From NCBI RefSeq assembly GCF_035582795.1, contig NC_134366.1, forward strand, positions 818,501 to 882,500: 64,000 bases of DNA, read 5' to 3'. Both the position numbers and the translations under genes were made by a program. Shown in pieces: positions 23,491-36,829 of the stretch. The notes below the pieces were generated by a model. That model did not search any database and was not told the origin of the DNA. It saw only the letters and a program-made list of their open reading frames with translations. How positions within the stretch are numbered: position 1 is the first letter of the stretch; each line of letters opens with the position of its first letter. This DNA is from Mycteria americana (taxonomy: Eukaryota > Chordata > Aves > Ciconiiformes > Ciconiidae).

Positions 23491-26400
23491 TGGCATTTCA
23501 TGCCCATAATTTTCCCAGCTGCCGCAAACCTCCTTCAAATCAAATAATCTCGGAGTAGTTTAGATGAGGGGGGCTTTGATTCCTTCAGAGTTTGTTTTCT
23601 TCCCCTTAAAAGGCAGTCTTTAACAGAGATACCACTTCACAGTTAAGTGCTGCTAATAGTGATTCATTCAGCTTATCAAAAACTTGAAAATTGTCGAGTT
23701 GGGCTATTTGGTTGCCTGGCTCCTTGTCTGGCAAATGCTTCTGATTACTTTCGATTCACAGAGGTGTGAGTTTTCCTTAATTTCTGCCTCTCTGCTGCTA
23801 TGCTATTGTCTGTGATAATTCCTCCTGACTGCAAAAATTAAACGCCAAATTAATACTTAAACTCAGTCCCCAGCAGCCCTCTTTTGCTGGGCCCTAAATA
23901 CCCGCCTGCTCCCCCCAAAGCGTGTTTTACCCAATGACTCCCGTGAAATGCCATCGGGGGGCTGTCTCTCAGCCTTCTTGCTGAGTTTAACTTCTGCAAT
24001 TGTTCAGATTTTCTACAGTCTTCTGTCTTTTCTCTCCCGTCCTTCCTTTTCTGAATGTCACTGTCTGCCAAGATTTTTTTCATGGGATTATCATTATTTT
24101 CCATGCTTTGTATGAACAAGCTATATTTCTATTCCAAGCAACTGGAGTGCATTCCCTCCCCCCCAGCCCCCTTCCTTAAAATCTCTCATTTTTGGAAGAT
24201 GAATAAGAATTTAAATGGAAATTCTCACCCATAGTAACGAGAGCTGCTGTCATTTCCCCCAGCTCTCATTTCTTTTTAAAGTGAGAGCAGAAAGATCTGT
24301 AGAAAAAATATTGCCGTTTGTGGCTTTTGAGCATGAGCTTTGGATATTGTCTGGATTTTTTTTTCCTACTGGCAATGATGAAATGTCACAATCAGGTCTC
24401 CAGGTCTGTTATGGAGTCCCAAGGGAAGAAACAGTCTTCTGGAAAGTGTGTTTACTTTGTCTCTTCCAGAAAGCTGGGGTTTAACAACATCGTAATTAAA
24501 TTTTTATATGACAGATTGCGTCTCATCCTTCAGCATTTTCAGGCAACTTTTAATTCTAATGTCATCCACCCTCTGTTTTATATATAATTCAAGTAGCTAT
24601 CTGCTGCAGCCATGTCATGCAGCACAGTGATGCACTTTCACTTTTCTCCTTTGGGCCAGTTTCTAGCAGTTACGCCCTCACCCCAGCCAGTACCTTCCCT
24701 TTTTTCCTACTACAATTCTGGATGTGAGATAATTCCTCGGACCCCTCTAACCCCGGCCTTAGGGGTTAGCTCATTTTCTCTGGTTCACATATTCCACTCT
24801 CTTTTGGCAGCCAGGGTTTGGGAGCAGATTCAGAAAACCACTCTAATTGCAAGCCTGAAAAACTCGTCTCAGTGCGGTAACACATTTGAGTGTTTTGGAA
24901 GGTCCATCTTCCACAGCCCGGTGCTCCACGTCTGCTAAGCCGGACGGGCTTTGTTAGCTGGTGAAGGCAAATGACTGTACTGCCCGCTCAGGTGCTGGGC
25001 AGCCAGTTCAGTCCAGCACGACTGGCCAGTGCTGAGGGGCTTGCAGGGACAGTGGACCACCACCGGCTTGTCAAAAGACTTCTCATGAGGCTCCCATATG
25101 GCACTGCAGTGGGCTGGGTGTTACGCATATGAAGATCTCTGCCTGCTGCTGTACTGTATCTGAAAGAATTTGTGTTTGGCATAGGGACTATACTGCTGCC
25201 TCCATTGGCTCAAGCTGCAGGGGAAAGAAGCTTTTGATCAAGAAGGGCTGAGCTCTGTCCTTGCTGCTAATGTGACACTGCCTTTAATCCACACAGAGGG
25301 CTTGCTTCTAGCCCGAAAAGATGTTTTTCATGCAATTTTCATGTGCGGCTCATTTTTAAGCTAAAGCATATAAATGAAAGCTACACACCCTTTATTTGCA
25401 TGTCTGAACTGATGAGTGTGCAAAATGGGACCAGCAGTGGTTGCACAGCTGTGGATGAGCATCACGCATACGGTCTTTCCATCCCACATGTCCTTCACAG
25501 GGTTCATGCAAATGGACTAGCTGCCCAAACTGAAAATAAACAACAGAAAATGCCCTGGGAATTCTTCAGACAGACAAAGTGCTCTCAGCCATTTTGATGA
25601 ACCAAGGGGAATTTCATGGGAGTCAGGTTTCTGAAGTGACTGTGTCATTTCAGAAAGAGAACTTGGGCATTACTGTACATAGCATTGTCCTGACTTCTGC
25701 CTAGCCTATGAGCAAAAGGAACAACAAGATGTTAGAGATTTAAAAGATGAAGTATAATTAAAGTGTTGGAACACAGATGAGTGATGTAGGAAATGTATAT
25801 AAACGGTATAGTCTTTCCAGAGACAATACCCATAGTACTGTCTCACCCCACCACAGCAAGGAAGTTGGAGAATTCAAGAGAGTTCACCAAAAGCAGGGAG
25901 GGCAGCCCTGGAAGAGAGAAGAGCACATGATGAGACACTGAGAGATCGGCCACCTCACAAAAAAAGGAAAGTCAGAAACTGTGTGATGGAACCAGAGAAA
26001 ATACTGGATGGCCAAGAGAAAGCACAGCAGGAACCTTCTATTTCTTTTTTGATGTAACACAAAAACAAAGGAATTGGAAAGCAGCACATTCCAAACCATT
26101 AATTTGCACATGTACCATTACACTGTGTAACTTGTTGCCACAAGAAAGTGTTGCCACTGGCTTATTAGGACTCAGAAAGGGAGTGGACCGTTGGGTCCCA
26201 GGAATGCCTAGAATAGTCATAATGAGTGGTATGGAAAGTGTATTGAACCTCCTGTCCCAGAGCTTCAACCAGTCCAGCAATCAGGGTGCAGATGAGATTC
26301 AACGTGAGGAGATCACCCCCATTTTGGCCTGGCAAATTGACTGCGCCTGTTACAGCGCGCCTGGCACCAGCCACCATCAGAGACAAGGTACTACACTAAG

Positions 26401-29400
26401 AAGGCGTGAGGTTTGGTTGCCTTTCACAATCCCCTCATTTTGTCCAAGCAGTGACAGCACATCTCTCAAAACAGAGGCATGGCAATCCTCCAGATACGCG
26501 TGCCCTTCATCTCACCACCCTCCGATCTGCTCCTTCCAGCCTCTAGACGAATGATCCAAACTTTCCCCTCTGCTGCTCTCTGCGCCTTATCTTGTACCTG
26601 ATCGTCTGAGGAAGGAAGAGAACAGTAAAATTAAAACAAACTAGGCCCTGACCCCTGAGACACTCTCCTTGTTGGTGAGGGATCTGACTTGCACAAAACT
26701 TCCTGCAGACCTGCAGGGCCTAATGGAACCAGGCTCTTTGCAGATTGCTTTTCCCTTTCAGTCGTCTTCTCTCTCATCATACAGCTTTTGTCAGTCCTGG
26801 TTACATGCTCCGTCTAGTTCAGGCTGGAAGCTCCTTGGGGCCCAAAGACCTCTCGCCCTCTCTTGTCCCCCGAGTGTCCTGTGCACCAGAAGCAGGACAG
26901 AAATAGCAAGTCACCATCAAAGTGATCAGGAGTAATTTGTGAGCTGTGTGTTTTGCACAGCAAGGGAGAAAACCTCTGTGGCTCCACCAGGGATAGCTGC
27001 ACAGAGTGGAGAACGTGACCAAAACCCCCTCTCTTCCCCCACTGGGTAGTTTGAGGAGAATAATTTGATTGAAAGGCAAATCCTTTAATCTCCAGATATA
27101 AATCAACAGAATGGCAGAATTGCTTAGGACAGAGCATATCATATAGGGCATGTACTGTATGTCTTTTCCCTTTAAACAAACATGGGTCCTCCAGCTGTTA
27201 GCCTATTTATAAAAGGTAACTCAAGGCTACACGCAAACTCCTGAGGACATTTCATTCTGTCATTACAGCACAGACTCAATTTTTCTGCCTCAGAATAATT
27301 GGGCTTGGTTTATGAAGGCCTGGGCTAGAGAAGAGATCAGCCCTGCCAACCTGACGCTAAAAGCCCTCTCCAGCGCAGAGGAGCAGGATTAAGCCCTCTA
27401 GAAGGCCAGCCTGCCCTGCACTTCCCAGGACAAGGCTCTGCTTAGATAAAGAACAATGCAAATATCAGCTACTACATCACAACAAGCCTCTGTAGGTTCT
27501 CCTCTTCCCGCGTGGGAATGCCCATGCTCTGGGTCATGTGCTGTGTGTGAGAAGCGTCCCGCACCCTGGCTCACTCACGGTAGGACCTACGATGCAGGAT
27601 AGCAGCTAGTGCCATGCTTTCTGCCGGTGCTCCCGGAACTGCGGAGCCCTCAGCAGAGGTACTCACTCCCCCAGCCTCAGTGCAGCACCGCAGCCACCCT
27701 CCTCCTCCTCCTTGTCCGCAGCCCCGCACACCAGGTTACAGCTGACAGACAGATCCCAGATCAGGAGATCACGGGGTGTGCCAGCTGCAAGGCAAATCCC
27801 ATGACTGGTCAGAGAGACTTGACAGGTCTCTGGGATGGCAGGGATCCCTGGCCAAAATTCCATGCCTTCCATTGTGCTGGAGTCAGCTTTGATGAGCATA
27901 ACAGCCCTGCCTGGCTGGCAAATATCTGCCAGTGACCCACAATGCTTTTGTTGTCGCCGGAGCAGCGTCCTGCCTCACTCTGACTAGTTAGCTTCTACTT
28001 GCATGCCTAATTCACGATAGGGAAGCGGACGTAAAATGAAGACTGCAGCATGAGAGTGAAAGTTGCAGGCTAGTTTTGTAAGAGTATTCAAATTCTCCAA
28101 GATGCTTATGGGCATTCACTTTCAAAAGCATTCAGAAACCTAAATTTCCTGAAAATGAGAGTCTGTTGGGTGCTGCTATAAGGGTTGAGGCAATTCTCTG
28201 CTCCACTCAAAACAATTTATAGCTCTGGTTCCATTTATTTTTCTTTATAGAGGGGTCAGGTTCATTACTTACTAACTGCCACTGACGAGCACTCATTTTT
28301 GGAAATGACCCCTCCAAAGGCTCTTGCTGCATGTCTGAAATGAGTGAGAGATCAGAGGAATGACAGCAAACCCCTCAGCAACATGCAGCTCTTAAAGCAG
28401 CATCCCTGCGGAGCCAGGACAAACCCCAGCAGCCCTGCCTCCCAAGCACTTCTCATGTTGAACATTCACCTTCGGCTATCATGTCATGTGCTTTGAGGAG
28501 AAAATGACAAACTCTTGATAAATGGGCAAGAAAGCCGCACAGTTCATTACTGTTTCTCTCCAAGACTTTTGCTGCCAATACCCTGGAATCAGCAGAGCCA
28601 AACCCTGCCACATTACCGAGCGTCCTTAATTTGCACTGGCTCCCATCAAAGTGGCAATGAATGAGCATTTGCCAGAAATGAGCTCTCCCTTTCCAGCTCT
28701 CTCAGTGCTCACAAGTGACTCACACGATACATCAGGCCTACACTTAGAGCAGCCTAACTGCTGGCCTGCTTTACCTGCCCTGCTGGGCTAATGGGCCTGG
28801 CTAGGGGTGACTCGTTAGGGAGATGAGCTGGTCCCCTTCCCTTTTCCCCCATCCACTTTCACTGTCTGGCTTGATGAAAGGGCAGAGCCATTGCCTGCTA
28901 ACCTTCTCTCCCTCCACCTCCTGCCTCAAAAAAAGAATAATCCCCCCTTGCTATTACAAGGACAGACACACCTGTAGCATCTCATAAATTTTGTCTGCCA
29001 TATGACCGAGGAGAGTGGTTCATGCTGCCCTCTCTTTCAGGCCAAATGTAGCTGAGAGAGGACTCAGGGAGACTGGAAAGGCAGCTGGAAAAGCAAGTGG
29101 AGAAGTAGGTTATATTCTTTTGAGGGATAAACAAAGATAAATTAGATGCTCTGAATGTTTGCATAGGGGAAGTATGTGGGGATGCAACAAATGGAGCCTG
29201 TCCTAAAGTTGCTCCTATAAAGCAAAGAGCAGACTTTGGATTTTAAACTAAAACAAGGAAGTTTCATATGAAACGGTGCCCCACAAAAGCCATGCTAAGC
29301 TCGGGTTGAATAATAACGTAGCCATCAGTTTTTCTGGGCAAGCTAAGCTTGTAAGCACAGTAACAACTAAGAGAACATGTCAGTCAGTTTTTCACCCAGG

Positions 29401-31955
29401 AACAAGCCCAGCTGGGATTCTATCCTGCCTTTACATTGGTGATTTCTGAAGAGTTATAGGAATTCACCTGTGTGGAGGACAGAGGTGCAGCTCTTATTAT
29501 ATATTGCCTTTCCTTCCCTTCTTCTAGTCAGGAACAAGTTATTCTGCTCCTCAGATGTAAGCTGAGCTATGAAACACTCTCTTCCATCCTGCTCCTTCCA
29601 ATGCCAACAATAAAAATTCAGCTGGTTTCAGGTGAAGCAAGACAGGATCTAAGAAAATCAGGAAGCCCAGTTCTCAGTGTACTGAGAAGCTATGCATAAT
29701 AGGGTAAAAAACCGTGACTGCTTCAGGAGCATGCCACGTAGTACAAAGAAGAAGCTGTAGATGGGGATGAGACAACCAGAAGAATCTGTTCTCAGCTAGC
29801 AAGGTGTATGGAAGAACAGTGATGGGAAACAGCTGCCTGGACTGTGATGCTACATGCCGTAGAAACAGATTTACTTCATTTCAGTGGAAGGAAAAAAACC
29901 ACAGCTTTTGGACTGATGGTAGCCCACCTCCCAGGCTTTACAAATTCAGGTTTTGTAAAGTAGGAAGCCCCTTGTGCAATGAAATACGGATGTTTGCATT
30001 ATGGTGGACAGTTGCCTGCTGCAACATATAGTTTATAATGGGCACACCTATTGCATTAAAGGGCTGCGACCTGCTCTGATTTATGATAGTTAGGTGTGCC
30101 TGGCTGGGACTAGGGCGAGTTACCAAAGCTGTCGCTTGACAGGGTGAAGTCTGGACACTTCTATCTCTTGAAAACACCAATAGTTTGCTCCTGTGTGACC
30201 ACTGTGCATTGAAGGTTAGCCTTTGGACTCTTTTTAAGTTTTTCTTTTGGGGAATAAATTCAGGGCTCGGTGAACAACCAGAAGTTCTTTTTGAAGGCAA
30301 AAGCAGGTCAGCCCAGTGGTCAGACATACTCCCAAACATGGCACCGATGTAACCCACTACTTTTTGTTGTATTACTATGTCTGCTCCACAGACATAGGAA
30401 TTACTGTCCTGCACTAGAACCAGGGTCTACCCTCTCTCGGAGACACCTAGCAGAAAGGCTCCAGTGGAGAAGAGAGATGGATTCACTAAGGAGAGAGAGG
30501 GATCTTTAAGCCTATGATGATCTGAAGCCCAGGGTAGGCTGGGACAGCCCTGAAATTCAAACTGTCGCCCGATCCTCCCAAAGAAAGCCATTAGGATGCT
30601 ATTTTATCTTGGAGCTTAAAAATAGCACATGGTACAAGCAGTTGTTATATATATGCCTTTCACCAGGACACGGGACTTTCCCCCCGTCTTCTCCTTACAA
30701 GCTGCGCCCCTGGAAATGTACCCACACTCTCAGGTTTGGGAGGAGGGGGGCGGGCAGAAGCTGCAACCTTAACTCTCCATGGATGGGGTGTGCCCCCTTC
30801 CACAGCCTGATGCAAAGGGTGTTTCCTCCCTCAAGCGACCAGACATAAGAGACACACCTATTTTTGTTTTAATTTAGTCACCACACTTTGATTTTCTTAT
30901 CTAGCAGGCCAACGTGTCACATACTCTAATGTGATTTAGTAGCTCTGTAGCTCCCTCAGGTCAGATAAGTGACACATACACCCCTTGGGCACATGCAGGA
31001 ACCTTGCTGTCAACAGACAGGGGATGATCTCCCTCCCTCATGGATTAACTCGCAGAATAGGTTGTAATGGTTTAAACCATGAAGAATGAGGCTGAATATT
31101 CCTCCTGCGTGGTCACTGTCACTGTACCAATACTGGATGGTCTCACCTTTCTCTTGTCTGCACCCCTAGGCAGTTTCAGCTGTGTGCATCACAACTATGC
31201 CTGCTGTAAAAAGCATGTTCTCTCATCACTTACCATCCTGCTATCTACATTTCATCCCTGTATCTTGTTCTCCTGTCCTCCTCCTGCATGCAAGGAGGGT
31301 TGCATTTCTGGACCAGAAGGGCCACGGTGGAATCTAAGCAAAAGCACCAGTGGTACCTGTCATTCAGCCACCCGGAGGGGTGGGTGAACTCTCCATCTGT
31401 CCCTGGACACTATGTTTTACAACAAGCCTCCTTCCAGATACTTCACCACATCGATGAGTCCTCCTGTCCAACACAGGCATGCACGTGCTCCCAGAAGGAC
31501 ATCCTCTCCCCCACCAAACATAGTCCTTTCCTGCCCCACCTCACCCTCCCCAAGCCACGGGATCTCCTTCATCTCCTGTCAGCCGTCATCCACCCTCAAA
31601 CTTCTCCGTCTCTGTGAACAACCATATTCGTCCCCAAAGGTGAGAGGACAAAGCTTTGCTGCCAGGAACTAAAATGTGCCACTTGCCCTTCGTCACTGTG
31701 CGTCAGCGCTGTACGCACAGTAACGCCGGGGGTACTCCCCCCTGCCCGGGGAGGGGACCTGCTCTCACCACCCCCCAGAGACTGCACCAACGCCAAAGCA
31801 CTGGTGCAAAGACACCCTCCCGGCCCCGCCAGCACTCAGGGCCTCCCCAGCCAAGCTCAGGCCCCATCAGTGCCAGAGAGCCCCATCTCCCCTCAGACCC
31901 ATTCCCTCACCGTATCCCCTTGGGCCCTTCCCTGTCACTTCCAAGCGCCCTCGCC

Positions 31956-32189
31956 GCCATCTCCCCTCACCGCTTCCCCCCAGACGCCATCTCCCCTCAC
32001 TGCTTCCCCTCAGCTGTCTTCCCCCCTAGCCACATCCCCTCAGCCCCCTCTCCACTTCCCCTCAGCCACATCCTCTCAGCCCCCTCTCTGCTTCCCCTCA
32101 GCCCTGTTCCCTTGGTCCCCTCTCTCCTCAGCCATGTCCCCCCAGGCCCCTCTCCCCTCAGCCCAAACTCCCTCACCCCACCGCCCCAC
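31956..32189. repeat. Pyrimidine-strand minisatellite, 30/36-bp units
   Basis: Seven to eight degenerate units rich in CCCCTCAGCC. Two 30-bp units (31956-31985, 31986-32015), two 36-bp units differing at three positions (32028-32063, 32064-32099), then 30-bp units (32100-32129, 32130-32159, 32160-32189). The + strand is almost free of G apart from the AGCC/GCC starts, so the strands are strongly pyrimidine/purine asymmetric. The array makes long Pro/Ser frames that should not be read as genes. It ends about 70 bp before the CpG island. Confidence 0.85.
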
Positions 32190-32559
32190 ACCTCCTCCCC
32201 TCGGCTACCTCCCCGCTCTGCTCCCCCTCAGGCCCTTCCCCTCACCCCCATCGCCCCACAGCCCTCCTCCTCCGCTGCGTCCCCCGCCCTCGCGGGTCCC
32301 CCTCGCGCCGCTCCCCACACCCGCGCTCCCCTCACCCCCTCAGCCCGCCCCCGCGGCCCCTCTCCCCGCGGCCCGGCCCCGCCCCACCCCACCCAGCGCC
32401 ATGGCCCCTCCGCGCCGCACCCTACCCCGCTGCCCTGTCACTCCAGCGCCGCCTCAGTCCGGCCCGCCCCCCGCCCGGCCCTGCACCGCCCGCGCTGGCG
32501 GGGATTGGCGGGTGGCGGGCGCGGCGCGGCGCCATTGGCGGAGCGGCCGAGAGCCCGCC

Positions 32560-32706
32560 CGCGGCGCTAGCAGGCTAGTGCGCTCGGCGTGAGGCCAGCG
32601 GCGGCTCCGTTCCCTCCTCCTCCCCCGGCCGGGCCCGCAGGGGAGAGTGGCACTCACCAGGCGGCTCCGTCCCGGCGGCAGCCCCCCGCGCCCCTCTCTG
32701 CCTCTG
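32560..32706 (+). other. MAP4: Putative non-coding first exon (5'UTR), probably MAP4
   Basis: The exon is predicted from the promoter architecture and the donor CTCTG|GTAAGG at 32706/32707, the best + strand donor noticed in the CpG island. The start is approximate, set about 25-60 bp after the second CCAAT box. No convincing initiator ATG with a coding frame lies between start and donor, which fits an untranslated first exon such as that of mammalian MAP4. Another gene or a divergent lncRNA could also use this promoter. Confidence 0.5.
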
Positions 32707-32929
32707 GTAAGGGCCGCCGGGGTCTGCCGCTGCGGGCGAGGAGGGGACGCGGGAACACCCCGCTCCGAGCGGGGAGCGGGCGCGGCGCGCTCTGAGGCGA
32801 TGGAGGGGCGGCCCGGCCCGGGCGCGGGGGCTCCGGCCTCACCCTTGTGGGGGGCGCGGGCGGCCTGCGGCCCCGCGGAGCGGGGAGGGGCGCGGGGCGC
32901 CGAGCGGGCCGGCTGGCGGGGGCGACGGC

Positions 32930-32947
32930 GGCAGCAGCAGCAGCAGC
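32930..32947. repeat. Short GCA/CAG trinucleotide run
   Basis: About five to six GCA units within the CpG island, downstream of the predicted exon-1 donor and so probably intronic. It is a potential length polymorphism. Confidence 0.7.
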
Positions 32948-34348
32948 GTTCGTGGGTCTTTTTGTGAGGGGCGCGGGGGGGGCGGCCGAGCTGCGGCGGT
33001 TGGCAGCCGGCGACGCGGGAGCGAGGGCGGGCCGGGCTGCGGCGCGGTCGGTGACAGAGGAGCTGCGGGGCGGGGGGAGGAGGGTCCCGGAGCATCAGGA
33101 GAGCATCTGCCTGGCGAAGTTTGCGCCTGGGTCATCCCGGAGGAAGTGGGAGCTGCCGGGGAGCGTCTTTGTTGCATGGGGAGAAGAGGCTGAGGTGATC
33201 CCGGGGAGGGCTGCTGCTTGTGCAGCTCTGCTTTACAAAAAGCTCTGCTTTTTAGAGCTGGCTCCCCCCCAAACGCATCGGAAAGGCGTTTTTTGGTCGA
33301 GGGCAACGCTGTGAATCGGCCACTTCTGGGTGGGACCTCTCGCAACTTTTTGTACCGTGGTTCCCCCCGTCCTTCCCCGCTATCGTTCTGTTCGGCCAGT
33401 CTCCTTCCCTGCTTTATAAGGATCGTTGTGGCGTTGCATCAGTGGATATTTGTGCTGTAATTCGGTAAGGCAGAAGGGATGAGTATTTGCAGAGTTGCTC
33501 GCTCGCAGCTTGGTGCGATGGGTGTGGCGAGCGGAGTGGATGCGGCAGACTCGAGGCCTATATGGCAGCGTTGCCCAGTCATCGGCAGATTCAACCAGCG
33601 ATCTATTTATATATAGGTTGGGCCTGGTTTCAAGATGAGCAAACTTGCTTAAAACTACAACTGTTCCGTCTAAAACGTTAAACAAATGTTTACTACAGCA
33701 CGGCTAGTAAGTTGAAACTAGAGACAGTAAAGTTTTTGGTTCTGAAGATGCTGTTCTACTGCCAAAAGCTATTTGGAAGTGTATCTTGCTGTAGGTAGTA
33801 CGCTTTGTTGTAAACTCTACTCCTCTTAGAGGTGTGTTAAATGCACAATCTGTGAACATACTAAACCTGAACTTAGTTGGGATTTTTGTGTTTTTTTTAG
33901 GTTCTTCTTGATAACTCTTACTTGGTTGCTCCCTCTCTTCTTTCTTTCCCCTGATTGGGGAACAAATATGGATTTAACAAATTAACTCATTTATTTTAGC
34001 TTTTTTTAAAAGTGTGGGGTTTTTTTTTGTTTTTTTTAAAGCTGGAATCCTTTATTCAATGAACTGTGTTCTTCCCAGCTTACAGTTTCAGCAGAGTATC
34101 TGAAAGGCTTCTTGAAGAACATAATAAGCATCGCAGTACTTTCTCAGTGTTTCAGCTTGTGGAATAGCAAGCCTTGCTCGGTGCCTGCTTGTGCCCTCTT
34201 TGTGCAGGGCTCCGTGTGCGATGCCGCTGTAGCTTCATTTTGTAAACTGAAAGGGCAGGACTGTGCTGGAGTTTTACAACTGGAAGGCTTATTTCCTCTT
34301 TGCTAGGGCTTGATTCTTCCATCTGGTAGTGTATGTTTTACTGGTATT

Positions 34349-34374
34349 TTATATATATATAAATATATATATAA
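34349..34374. repeat. TA microsatellite
   Basis: An AT/TA run interrupted once by AAA, self-complementary over most of its length. A smaller TA run lies at about 60167-60180. Confidence 0.7.
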
Positions 34375-36829
34375 GGTGCTGTTGTAGCTTGATTTTCTGA
34401 TTTTTCTTGATTTGTTGTAGCTTTTTCTTTATTTGAGAAAGAAATAAATCATAACTCAAAAATATTCAATGTAGCAATACAATTATGATAAAAGTGATAT
34501 TGGCTGGACAGACCTGCCTGTGTTAAAATTGCTTTAATTTTTTTTTTCTTCATTTGTTTTTCCTTATGAGAACCGGTAAAATTTCTGATTATCCTTTCGG
34601 ATGCATTTTGGAGGATTTATGGACTTTTTTTAAAAAATTTTTATCTTTTTTTGCCCTCCTCACATCAGAAGAGATGGGCTTTTTCAGTTTTAAAAAGAGC
34701 TTAACTGACTTGCTATTGCAATAGCAGCAATATCCTGTGTCTTCTGTTTTCTTTGGTAATAATTACACGTTAGTGACAAATAATAAGCTTGAAGGCAGAA
34801 TAGCTGATCTGTTTGTGAGTGTGATTGTTGACTCTAAAACTGAAGGACATGGCTGTTATTATTAAATCTGTATTATGTGTGTCTGCAGAAATGACATCAG
34901 GGAAATACCAAATAATACAAAGCAGTGTCAGTGGTTTGAAGATCAGGGCCCTGCAAGTTCAGCTAGAGCACAGTGTTGCCATGGGTACGGTTTTGTGGGT
35001 CACCCCTTGTTCCCCCTGAGTCCTCAGATGATATTAGGAGAGGATTAAGTCACTCTTGTCCTTAAAGAACAAATGGGAAGCCTGTTGGTAGTACGCTTAT
35101 GCCAGGGGATACTCGTTGAAGCTTCAAATATCTGACTTTATCAGATTGTTTCTTAAAAGCTAATGACTCTGTCACTCAGTTTACACGTTGCTGGCCGGTG
35201 ATCTTCGGGCAAGCTCGAGGAGCACTGAACACCACGGCTCAGCTCTGGGAACTGCGGAACCTCACCCTTACAGGATATCTGGAGATCTGTTTTAACAAGT
35301 TGCCTAATTTGTCTGTGGGAAACTTTGAAGGTTATGAGTAGTGTGGTGGTGTGGGTAAATGCATCACTTTAGCCCTTGCCCGCTGCTTTGTATGAGTTGG
35401 CTGTGGGCATCGTACAGAGTGGAGCGAAGAGACCAGGAGGTGAATAATCACACGACAGGCTCCCATAAACTGTTGAAACCAACTTGGACGCGCTCTGGTA
35501 TCTGTGTATGCCAAGCCTTACAGTGCTGGTAAGTGTTGTTTAAAGATGGCAATGCTGCTTCTGAAGTACTTGGGTTTAGAGTGCTCATTCGTTTCCCTTC
35601 CAGGGACACTTGACAGTTAAGTCTAGGTTTTAATTACCAAAGTATTGCTTAAACTGTTCTTTCTATCATGATATTAAACGTCCCCGCCCCTCTAACAACA
35701 TAAGCACAAGACAACCTGATCTACAGAAGTACAATGAAAATAGAAGCAACTTGGTTTTTTGAAGGGGCAGCAGGTAAGGCTGTGTGGAGGGTGGGACAGG
35801 ACTGGATTTCCAGTCTTAAGGTCGTTTTATGAAGTTTGATGAATACTCAGTTTAAACAAATGGATTACATATTCTTTCTGGTGTTTGTAAAAGGGCTGAC
35901 GCAACCTTAATTTTAGCGAATGGAGCTGTAATTATATTTGGGGTCCCAACCCCTGTAGTATTTTAGTGGTTACCTCTGTTCCCTAGAAATAAATGAATCT
36001 GAGCCATTAAATCTGATTTGAATTCTTGCAGAGTTCAGGTCTGGTTTGGACCCATCGCTGTTAGCACTGTTCTTGCTCTCATGTACTATTCTTAAGCTTA
36101 CCTCTTGTTTGCTAAACTATCTATATTTCAGCTAATAACTCAGTATTTAAACTACATTTGCTCTATGTGCGTAGCACTGATGTACAGACTTCCAAATTCT
36201 GATATATGTGAAACTTATGACTAAGGGAAACCACTGGTCAGACAGGGTGTAAGTCTGTCAAGATGAATTCAACCTACTTGCAATTCAAATGAAAGTGATG
36301 GTTACTTAAAAGCTGAATAATGTATAACTATACCTTGTTTTGGTCCAAAAAAAAAAAAGCCCAAATAATTTATTTTGCTAGTCCAGACGTAGATTGGAAG
36401 ATAAAATTCCAGTCTCCTCTGCGAATGAAGAGTTCAAGGCACGTTACTCACCATGTTGTTGCTAGTCTGATTATAGATGGCAAAATTATATTTTGTGTAT
36501 GTGCTTCTGGAGTTTCAAAGGCAAACTTGGAGACACTAATATTGCTCTGAAAGGCTGATAGTTATTTCCTGTAGCTTCATGTTTATGCTTCTTGTCCCAG
36601 CTAAAATAGATCAATCTCTTGCTTAGCCAAATGCCTGTGTATATGGCTTCCTCATGTCTTAACAGTGCAATCGAACTGATATTCTTTATGCTTTTTCTTT
36701 TTCCTTGAAGGCAAATTAAATTATACTCAGATGTAGATCAGAGAAACGCAGGGGTCTGATTACAGCAGGCAGTATGGTGGCAGAAGAGCTCAAGTCTTGA
36801 GCCTGAGCCGTCATCACTGCCGTCATCTG

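Larger units (their letters stand above)
15231..31955. other. Intergenic region without recognisable genes
   Basis: About 16.7 kb between the CR1 element and the minisatellite. GC content falls from about 19 kb onward. I found no exon set with conserved motifs, no second CR1 3' end, and no tRNA or rRNA. Local features are the alternating purine-pyrimidine tract at 16641-16677, a purine tract at 21038-21074, and a palindrome with a short tandem repeat at 23439-23490. The longest frames (for example 26132-26554 + and 17257-17805 -) look like chance frames. Enhancers or lncRNAs cannot be judged from sequence alone. Confidence 0.6.
32260..33120 (+). promoter_or_regulatory. MAP4: CpG-island promoter, probably of MAP4
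   Basis: About 0.85 kb of very GC- and CpG-dense DNA, sharply different from the AT-rich flanks. It has no TATA box. It carries GC boxes of CCCCGCCCC type (32377-32385 and about 32465-32475) and two inverted CCAAT boxes (ATTGG at 32504-32508 and 32534-32538), exactly 30 bp apart as is common for NF-Y pairs. A consensus splice donor lies 200 bp downstream. Assignment to MAP4 rests on conserved vertebrate gene order after CDC25A and on orientation, not on any MAP4 coding sequence in the window. Confidence 0.8.

Noticed and set aside
25790..26560. Possible LTR or retroviral fragment (TATATAAA near 25797 and frames on both strands to 26554)
   Set aside because: No LTR termini, primer-binding site, polypurine tract or recognisable gag/pol motif was seen. 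The TATA-like word alone is not evidence.
31656..32592. Overlapping 304- and 262-codon Pro/Ser-rich frames
   Set aside because: They are translations of the pyrimidine-rich minisatellite and CpG island, not genes.
32454..33345. Minus-strand 213- and 168-codon frames in the CpG island
   Set aside because: High GC suppresses stops. The peptides are Pro/Arg/Ala-rich and lack conserved motifs.
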